DNA from: Pristionchus mayeri
Lineage: Eukaryota; Nematoda; Chromadorea; Rhabditida; Neodiplogasteridae
DNA: 64,000 nucleotides
Reading direction: 5' to 3'
NCBI GenBank assembly: GCA_036245805.1
Contig: BTRK01000005.1
Coordinates: 12,214,001-12,278,000, forward strand
This document shows positions 23,429 to 32,300 of the stretch, one piece after another. The notes beneath the pieces are model-generated. The model worked only from the letters and a program-made list of their open reading frames with translations. It was not told the DNA's origin and ran no database searches. A program made the position numbers and the translations under genes. The first letter of the stretch is position 1. Each line of letters opens with the position of its first letter.

Positions 23429-24327
23429 TATTAGGTTGTCTCAAAAGTTTCTGACTATTTTCATTTTCGAACACTGACCTTCCCCGTGCTTCGGAATATA
23501 CCAATCAACTAATGGTTTTCAACAGTTGATGTGGCCTTGGGAACCCTTTAAAACGAGTGTTATTGTGGACAAATTCAATCACTAAGGATAGCACTGTTCA
23601 CAGCTAAATTCGACATTGGTGTAAATTAATCTCAGTTTTGATTCGATTTTAATTATTGTGATAGCACTGACATTGGCTAAACCAAAGCATTTTTTAAAGG
23701 GTGATGAGTGGGCTTATTAAATTTCATAATGCCAAAGGATTGGCCTCAATCGCATACTTAATAATGGATCACAATCCAAATCCTGCACCAAGTAACATTT
23801 TCCGAATATACGTTTGCTGATATTTTGAAAGTGCAGATCGATCAGCAACCATCATTTGTTGATCACTCAGAAGTGCCCTTCCGTACTAGTGCACGGTTAC
23901 ATTTTGGAGGAAGTTCATACATCTGTTAAGAATTATGATGTTTCGAAATATTTCTGTAGAGATTTGATTGCTGAAAACGGCACTTTTAACCGTTTACCTT
24001 TTCTCGAGCACGCTATATTCCTGTTATTTCATCATTATCTGAACAAGCAAGTCATATTCTTCCACTGATATTGTGGGCTAATTGGGTAGGCCACATATAT
24101 TCGAGGACAAATGTTCATTCGAAAACACTAAAAAGTCACGATTTTTACATGTTTTTACCTAGAAGTGATTTTCTTGGGCGAACTACGAGCAATGTTTCAT
24201 TCAAATATATTATTGTAGTCTACTACCATGTCCTTAACTACGACCATGACGGAATGGCAAGGAGTCTAAATACAACAAGAGAAACTTCGAAAAATAAATA
24301 GTCAGAAACTTTTGAGACAACCTAATA
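23429..24327. mobile_element. Degenerate mariner (TIR TTAGGTTGTCTCAAAAGTTT)
   Basis: Perfect inverted ends: TTAGGTTGTCTCAAAAGTTT at about 23430 and AAACTTTTGAGACAACCTAA at about 24308-24327, flanked by TA. The length is about 0.9 kb. The interior keeps no long open frame, so it is a decayed or internally deleted copy. It lies immediately downstream of the CDR-like gene. Confidence 0.88.
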
Positions 24328-24400
24328 ATTGTTGCGATAGTGCGCATAAAATATTTATTGCACAAGGAAAGAGCAAGCGTGCAGAATCGAGGTGCGAAAC

Positions 24401-26165
24401 TCATTTCTTGTCGTTGAACTCGTCTCCGAATATCCTTGTCACCGCCCTGCATAGGTATTCCTTCAAGCACAGTAGCTCCGGTGAGTCAAGTAGGTCGTGG
24501 ATGCGACTTCTCCAATTTAATATTAGAGTTCGAGAAACGAATTCATCATTCACTACACGGTGTCTAGAGCGCCCACCAGTCTCTTTTCTTTAAATTTGTT
24601 TTTATTTTGAAATCTATTCTATATAATATTAGAAAAATCAAAGCGCGTACTTCGCTTGGGGCATAGTGTAGTACGCGAGTCCGATGTGAGCGAGCGCTGT
24701 TCAATCCGTCTGGAGTTTGCTAGCATTCGTAAGCCACCTCACATAAAGTAAGAACCAGATGCATGTCTAAGCGAATTTGACCGTGTATTCTGAGTCTTAC
24801 CGAGATAAATAATTTCTGAAAAAAAGAATTTCACCCTCGTCGGACCGTCGCCAAGCAGAAATTTCTTGTCACCGAGCACATTCTGGAGCTGCAGAAGATC
24901 CTGCCTGTGATGAAATTATGTTTGCTAGATCATGCGCAATGTGTGTCTATAGGATCGAAGTAAAATAGTAATTTCGGAAGAAGACATATGTTACGTTTTT
25001 GGTGCCTTAAGCAGGCGAAATTTTTTTCTATAATGAACAATTCTAGAAAGCGAAAATATCTCTTATTCAAACTGCGAATACAAATTGAGGTTATGTCGTG
25101 GCGGAAAAGAATATAAACGATCAAAGTGCGAATGGGAGAATATGTAAATGAAAAAAAAACCTCAGCATCTCATCGTACTCTGCATCACTGAACCTCCCGA
25201 TTACAGCGACGCCGATGCGACGTAGCTGAAAAGGCTAATTTTGGATATCGAATGCTGCACATTTTTATAAAATTATATTATAAATTATATTATAAGCGGC
25301 GTGATGTGCAGCTTGCCTCGCAATGTTTCCGAGTTCGATCATCCGCCGATGCGGTTTTTTCCAAGGCATTTTCATGTTTTGTCCCATAGTTTTTTTCTAC
25401 TTTTTTTCAGAAGGCTGCACCCGGTTCCTCGAATCTTTGAATAGGAGCACATCTGAATCACCTTTCTCCTCAACCTCCATCCTCCGATTGGGGCAGCGAG
25501 AGGAACGAATATGGATGGGACATTGTTGTCCGCAAGATACTCTCTCGTTAACTGGTCCAGAGTCCGACCCATATCGAAGCGGAGCAAGCTCAAATACTCT
25601 GTCGATATAGTATTACGGATAATACATATTGCAGAAGCTTTACGTAAAAGAAATATATAGCAAAAATGGCAATTGCATGTGCCTACATGCATGTATTGGC
25701 TTAGTTGCTATGGTGATGTTGAACCTCCACTCTCTAACAAATTAACACGAATATGTCTAACAGCATTGTGTGATTCTCGATCATTCTCTCGACTGCGAAA
25801 CCGAGACCGTCCGTGTGATCGTCCGGAAAATTCTGAAATAGCGTACTTGATATTGAACTACATTTTTAATTGATGTTTTTGAAGAGCCTGTGACGACACC
25901 GGCAAAACACAGATAATAGACATGCCTAACGGTATGCACCTCTCGAACATGCGATCTGTAACTACATAATGCGAAAAGTTGAGCAACTTTTCGATATGCC
26001 TGCGATTACATAATCCCCTTATTCGCAACTCGACTTCATGTGACGCGCCTTCAGATGGAAATGCTCAGTGAGTCGTTTGATGATGAACTCCGAGTCTGCG
26101 GTTTGCTGTCCATTCAACTCGATGAAAGGAAGAAGACCATTCGATCCGCGAGATGTTGTGTTCCG
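24401..26165 (-). CDS. CDR/failed-axon-connection-like GST-fold protein (N-terminus not found)
   Basis: Minus-strand exons: about 26165-26040 with GLLPFIELNGQQTADSEFII (the PFIELNG...DS glutathione-site region of this family); about 25845-25770 with DGLGFAVERMIENHTML; 25590-25430 with GWRLRRKVIQ; 25232-25150 with RRIGVAVIGRFSDAEYDEML; 24910-24810 with DLLQLQNVLGDKKFLLGDGP (a very typical C-domain motif); about 24700-24640; and 24590-24401 ending RIFGDEFNDKK and TGA. The family (C. elegans cdr genes, fly fax) has a metaxin/GST fold, and the cdr genes respond to cadmium. The first exon with the usual LSPFC..LE motif is not visible upstream, so the gene is either partial or has a distant first exon. 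Exon joins are approximate. Confidence 0.65.
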
Positions 26166-26599
26166 CCTCTGAGCAATTGGAAAAATTCAATAATTATGAC
26201 TTGGAAAATCGATAATTATAATTACAAATTGTTTTCAAACATCAAAATTGAAAGGGAGATGGAGAGCGACGAGAAAAGGGATAACGAGTGAATGAGTGAA
26301 AACACGGGGATAAATACTGGTTAAAGGTAGCGATAATGTGAGGTGGATTGACAACACGATGAATAATTCCGCAGTATCAAGTCTTTCAGGCAAATTGCAC
26401 AAGTTTTCTTTATCAGTACGCGATTTACATGTTTGGAGGTGTTTGTAATTATATAGGCCGATAGTCGAGTACGTGACAGTTCTGCATTGCTCGAGCTCGA
26501 TTGTTGTCATACTGCAATTACAATAATGCATTTCGCATTTAACCCCGTGCCGTATTACAATCTTTAATAAAAAAATATGATTTGGAAAATGATACTCAC

Positions 26600-27097
26600 T
26601 GTCCGTCATGCACTGCTCATCACACCCTCCTTCGCATCCACAACAGAACCTGCAGCATGTGCCGCCGCAGCACTGAAATACACCTCTCTATTCTCCCCTC
26701 CAGCGAGCTGTAGCATGTGTCCCCTGGCAGTCCTAGCGAGGAGGGGGGGGACGCTAATAGGAGACAGAGCACATTTGAGAGGATAGAGTCGGACTCTTCC
26801 AACCTGAGGCGCCCTCCATTTAGAGTATTCCTGCCTGTCGTATGTGTCAACCAAGATGAATTTCAAAATATGAACACTGAATTGGAATGTAATTTTGCAG
26901 AATGTTGAATAATCATATTCATTACAGAAAGAATCTCATAAACCATTTCATTAAAAGTGATGAATTCACGAGCTATCTGAATTGAGGCAAAGATGATTCA
27001 TATTAACGCACACCTTTTTCGTACTCTTGTTCCAGCAGCACGCTTCTACCATCATGATTGCAAGGATTAGGAAAACGCAGAGGATAAGGAGTCGCAT
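26600..27097 (-). pseudogene. Inverted paralogue of the EF-hand gene, Cys-rich part only
   Basis: Exon 1 from ATG 27097 encodes a signal peptide ending in MVEACCWNKSTKK followed by GTGTGC. Exon 2 (26672-26600) encodes CCGGTCCRFCCGCEGGCDEQ followed by CMTD and a GTGAG donor. Both exons match exons 1 and 2 of the plus-strand gene at 27765 in splice phase, Cys spacing and signal peptide. The exon encoding the RRKR linker and the EF-hand exons were not found in the next 400 bases on this strand. It could be a truncated pseudogene, a Cys-rich secreted peptide with a different 3' end, or spliced to sequence I did not recognise. Confidence 0.6.
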
Positions 27098-27764
27098 GAA
27101 GAGACAAGCTGAGTGGCACCATTTTGGCGTTTTGGAATCGCACTCACAGTCAAGAAAGCAAATTGGAATACTATCCAGTTTTTTTGCGAATTGGCTGATA
27201 AATGATCGGTGCCAAGGGGTATTACTAACTCAGGGATCTGTGTTACTAAGTGGAAGGTGTGATGTTTTCTCTCGCCGTCAACGATATGGAATTTAAGATA
27301 AAACTAGGCTAACGATAAATTATTGCATGCCGTGAAAGAATGAGCGTCGTTGCCGAAAAAAGCCAAACAAGAATTAATTTAAAGTGAACAAACACAAATA
27401 TAGATGAGTACATTGGTTGCACTCATCTAAGTATCAGTTAGATTCACTGGAAACTCAATTTAACGTTACCAAAGTTTATGACTATTGTTGATCTTTTCCT
27501 TTGAGAGAAAATTTCACACCTTTTCTTTACTAACACCCTTCCGCCAGTTAGTAATACCCCTCGGCGCACACCCATCAACAATCAGCCAAAGTACCGAAAA
27601 CAACAGGGTATCCTCAACCTTTTTGGCGAACAATCCAGGGGAAGTGCACAAAATCAATATTGCATACTGCGTAATTGTCGAAAACGTGGAAATTTTGGCA
27701 GCAGTGATTAGGTATAAAAAGAGCGGTATGTTTGGTGTGATCACATCCCATCATCACTCTCGAC
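27098..27764. promoter_or_regulatory. Shared divergent upstream region with TATA box
   Basis: Separates the two head-to-head Cys-rich genes. On the plus strand TATAAAAAG at about 27712 stands about 50 bases before the ATG at 27765, a plausible core promoter. No other motif was recognised. Confidence 0.5.
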
Positions 27765-28816
27765 ATGCGACTTCTCATCATCAGCGCCCTCTTCCTCCTT
27801 GCTGCGGCGACGGTAGAGGCGTGCTGCAAGAACAAGAGCGTCGGAAAGGTGCGTGCGGTTTTGTATCATCATTTTGAATTTGTTTTTGAATCAAAAATGA
27901 TGAAGAGATGCATCAACTAGGTGTACTTGAATCGAAAATTGTGTATCACTTCAGTGCTGCGGCAACGGTCCCTGCAACGTATTCTGCTGTAACTGCGACG
28001 ATGGTTGCAATGAGCAGTGCGAGACGGACTGTGAGCATTACAGTTATTCATAATTATCTGTTTTCTAGTAGGTTGCGCTAAATTGCTTTTAAGCTCAAGC
28101 ATGTTTAATTATTTTTGTATTATTTGAACATTACAACAACTGTGAGATAGATTAGGGGGGAGACATCAGCGTAGATAGTGGGAAAACAGTACGGACCTGA
28201 ATCGTATGGGGAAATTAACAATGTGCGGCAGATTTCAGTTATTGCGAGTTAGTTTGTGGTGAATTGATTATTGTTTGTTGTAATATTTGTCAAAATACGT
28301 TAATTTGCAGGGGATTCGTACATCGCCGCAGCTGGCACTGCTGCAGGCATAATCCATGGCAGACGAAAGAGAGGCACAACGGATGGTGAGTGATAGCCAG
28401 GTTGTCGAGATAGCAACAACAAAGTGTAGTGACAGTGAGCAATACAAATTCAACATCAAATTCAAAATAGATGATCATCAGTCAAGAACTCAGTTAATGC
28501 AAAAATCCACTGTGGATTTCAGAGCAGCGAATGAACGCGCAGTCTGCATTCGCCGAGATCGACGCGAATGGTGATGGAGTGATCTCGGCGGCTGAGGGAC
28601 GAGCCTATCTGATGCCCAAGGCAGACTCGGCTAGAGCCAAGAGAGAGGTGGAGCAGACCCAATGGTAGGCCCATATTTCAATGGCGTTTTTGGAAAACGT
28701 AAGAAACTTCTGCAATATTGTGATCCTATTTCTGAATCACTTCTAGGTTCGCCACGATTGATGCGAACGGTGATGGACTGATCCAGGCTGGTGAATTCGA
28801 CAGAAGACTCGCGTGA
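27765..28816 (+). CDS. Secreted Cys-rich protein with two EF-hands
   Basis: Five exons with consistent splice phases: 27765-27848, 27955-28030, 28311-28385, 28523-28664, 28747-28816. The protein (about 147 residues) opens with a signal peptide (MRLLIISALFLLAAATVEA). A ten-Cys module follows (CCKNKS..., CCGNGPCNVFCCNCDDGCNE), then a basic RRKR stretch, then two canonical calcium loops, DANGDGVISAAE and DANGDGLIQAGE, with Asp/Asn at 1, 3 and 5 and Glu at 12. It is likely a secreted calcium-binding protein. RRKR could be a furin-type cleavage site that releases the EF-hand part (inference). A TATA box lies about 50 bases upstream. A diverged head-to-head paralogue lies at 27097->26600. Confidence 0.82.
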
Positions 28817-29339
28817 TCAATGCCGAGCGCTTCCACACACCTAATGTTATACAACATCCATCAAATATATATGTTATCGTTTTTTTATATATATTCATGC
28901 ACAAATATTGTGGGCAAATTGGTATAAATACATATTCTTCATTCGCGAGGCTCGGACGTCCGTTCGTATAAACACTTGAAGGACACGCAAATTTGCAAAG
29001 AAGCGCAGCGATATTATTTATTTCCGAAAGTGAACATCTATCATTACCTATATATAAAGCGCAGTGTCCGTACGTCTGTTCGGATTGCGAAATAGGGAGA
29101 TTGCGAAATATGGAGGGGAGGGACTGATGAAGGCATCGAACCATTACTGTATACCAATCAATAATTAGCATTGGGACAACTACCGTATACCAATCGATAA
29201 TTAGCCATGGGTCACCTATTATTCCGTGGGTCAGATTTATGATTTTGACCTTTGATCTTTGAATTACAGTAGGCCAATCAATAATTATCATCGGGTAAAC
29301 TACCGTATACCAATCGATAATTAGACATGAGCCAAAGCT
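28817..29339. repeat. AT-rich flank with short direct repeats, possible Helitron 5' end
   Basis: TACCGTATACCAATC-type repeats recur at about 29147, 29182 and 29301 (ACTACCGTATACCAATCG). At 29037 a TCTATCATTACCTATATATA start followed by AAAGCGC resembles the conserved TC...TATAAAGC beginning of Helitrons. No gene was found. Confidence 0.45.
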
Positions 29340-32300
29340 TCTAGAATGTTCCAGAAAGTTCGAAAATGTTCCAAAGCTTCTAGAATGTTCCAGAAAGTTC
29401 GAAAATGTTCCAAAGCTTCTAGAATGTTCCAGAAAGTTCGAAAATGTTCCAAAGCTTCTAGAAAGTTCCAGAAAGTTCGAATATGTTCCAAAGCTTTTAG
29501 AATGTTCCAGAAAGTTCGAAAATGTTCCAAAGCTTCTAGAATATTCCAGAAAGTTCGAAAATGGTCAAAATCTTCTAGAAGGTTCCAGAAAGTTCGAAAA
29601 TGTTCCAAAGCTTCTAGAATGTTCCAGAAAGTTCGAAAATGTTCCAAAGCTTCTAGAAAGTTCCAGAAAGTTCGAAAATGTTCCAAAGCTTCTAGAATGT
29701 TCCAGAAAGTTCGAAAATGTTCCAAAGCTTCTAGAATATTCCAGAAAGTTCGAAAATGGTCAAAATCTTCTAGAAGGTTCCAGAAAGTTCGAAAATGTCC
29801 CAAAGCTTCTAGAATGTTCCAGAAAGTTCGAAAATGTTCCAAAGCTTCTAGAATGTTCCAGAAAGTTCGAAAATGTTCCAAAGCTTCTAGAAAGTTCCAG
29901 AAAGTTCGAAAATCTTCTAAAGCTTTTAGCATGTTGAAGAACATTCGAAAATGTCCCAAAGCTTCTAGAATGTTCCAGAAAGTTCGAAAATGTTCCAAAG
30001 CTTCTAGAATGTTCCAGAAAGTTCGAAAATGTCCCAAAGCTTCTAGAATGTTCCAGAAAGTTCGAAAATGGTCAAAAGCTTCTAGAATGTTCCAGAAAGT
30101 TCAAAAATGTCCCAAAGCTTCTAGAAAGTTCCAGAAAGTTCGAAAATGTTCCAAAGCTTCTAGAATGTTCCAGAAAGTTCGAAAATGTTCCAAAGCTTCT
30201 ACAATGTTCCAGAAAGTTCGAAAATGTTCCAAAGCTTCTAGAATGTTCCAGAAAGTTCGAAAATGTTCCAAAGCTTCTAGAATATTCCAGAAAGTTCGAA
30301 AATGGTCAAAATCTTCTAGAAGGTTCCAGAAAGTTCGAAAATGTCCCAAAGCTTCTAGAATGTTCCAGAAAGTTCGAAAATGTTCCAAAGCTTCTAGAAA
30401 GTTCCAGAAAGTTCGAAAATGTTCCAAAGCTTCTAGAATGTTCCAGAAAGTTCGAAAATGTTCCAAAGCTTCTACAATGTTCCAGAAAGTTCGAAAATGT
30501 TCCAAAGCTTCTACAATGTTCCAGAAAGTTCGAAAATGTTCCAAAGCTTCTAGAATGTTCCAGAAAGTTCGAAAATGTTCCAAAGCTTCTAGAAAGTTCC
30601 AGAAAGTTCGAAAATGTTCCAAAGCTTCTAGAATGTTCCAGAAAGTTCGAAAATGTTCCAAAGCTTCTAGAATGTTCCAGAAAGTTCGAAAATCTTCTAA
30701 AGCTTTTAGCATGTTGAAGAACATTCGAAAATGTCCCAAAGCTTCTAGAATGTTCCAGAAAGTTCGAAAATGTTCCAAAGCTTCTAGAATGTTCCAGAAA
30801 GTTCGAAAATGTTCCAAAGCTTCTAGAAAGTTCCAGAAAGTTCGAAAATGTTCCAAAGCTTCTAGAATGTTCCAGAAAGTTCGAAAATGTTCCAAAGCTT
30901 CTAGAATGTTCCAGAAAGTTCGAAAATGTTCCAAAGCTTCTAGAATGTTCCAGAAAGTTCGAAAATGTTCCAAAGCTTCTAGAAAGTTCCAGAAAGTTCG
31001 AAAATGTTCCAAAGCTTCTAGAATGTTCCAGAAAGTTCGAAAATGTTCCAAAGCTTCTAGAAGGTTCCAGAAAGTTCGAAAATCTTCTAAAGCTTTTAGC
31101 ATGTTGAAGAACATTCGAAAATGTTCCAAAGCTTCTACAATGTTGCAGAAAGTTCGAAAATGTTCCAAAGCTTCTAGAAGGTTCCAGAAAGTTCGAAAAT
31201 GTCCCAAAGCTTCTAGAATGTTCCAGAAAGTTCGAAAATGTTCCAAAGCTTCTAGAAAGTTCCAGAAAGTTCGAAAATGTTCCAAAGCTTCTAGAATGTT
31301 CCAGAAAGTTCGAAAATGTTCCAAAGCTTCTAGAATATTCCAGAAAGTTCGAAAATGGTCAAAATCTTCTAGAAGGTTCCAGAAAGTTCGAAAATGGTCA
31401 AAATCTTCTAGAAGGTTCCAGAAAGTTCGAAAATGTCCCAAAGCTTCTAGAATGTTCCAGAAAGTTCGAAAATGTTCCAAAGCTTCTAGAAAGTTCCAGA
31501 AAGTTCGAAAATCTTCTAAAGCTTTTAGCATGTTGAAGAACATTCGAAAATGTCCCAAAGCTTCTAGAATGTTCCAGAAAGTTCGAAAATGTTCCAAAGC
31601 TTCTAGAATGTTCCAGAAAGTTCGAAAATGTCCCAAAGCTTCTAGAATGTTCCAGAAAGTTCGAAAATGGTCAAAAGCTTCTAGAATGTTCCAGAAAGTT
31701 CAAAAATGTCCCAAAGCTTCTAGAATGTTCCAGAAAGTTCGAAAATGTTCCAAAGCTTCTAGAAAGTTCCAGAAAGTTCGAAAATGTTCGAAAGCTTCTA
31801 GAAGGTTCCAGAAAGTTCGAAAATGTCCCAAAGCTTCTAGAATGTTCCAGAAAGTTCGAAAATGTTCCAAAGCTTCTAGAATGTTCCAGAAAGTTCGAAA
31901 ATGTTCCAAAGCTTCTAGAATGTTCCAGAAAGTTCGAAAATGTTCCAAAGCTTCTAGAAAGTTCCAGAAAGTTCGAAAATGTTCCAAAGCTTCTAGAATG
32001 TTCCAGAAAGTTCGAAAATGTTCCAAAGCTTCTAGAATATTCCAGAAAGTTCGAAAATGGTCAAAATCTTCTAGAAGGTTCCAGAAAGTTCGAAAATGTC
32101 CCAAAGCTTCTAGAATGTTCCAGAAAGTTCGAAAATGTTCCAAAGCTTCTAGAATGTTCCAGAAAGTTCGAAAATGTTCCAAAGCTTCTAGAATGTTCCA
32201 GAAAGTTCGAAAATGTTCCAAAGCTTCTAGAAAGTTCCAGAAAGTTCGAAAATGTTCCAAAGCTTCTAGAATGTTCCAGAAAGTTCGAAAATGTTCCAAA

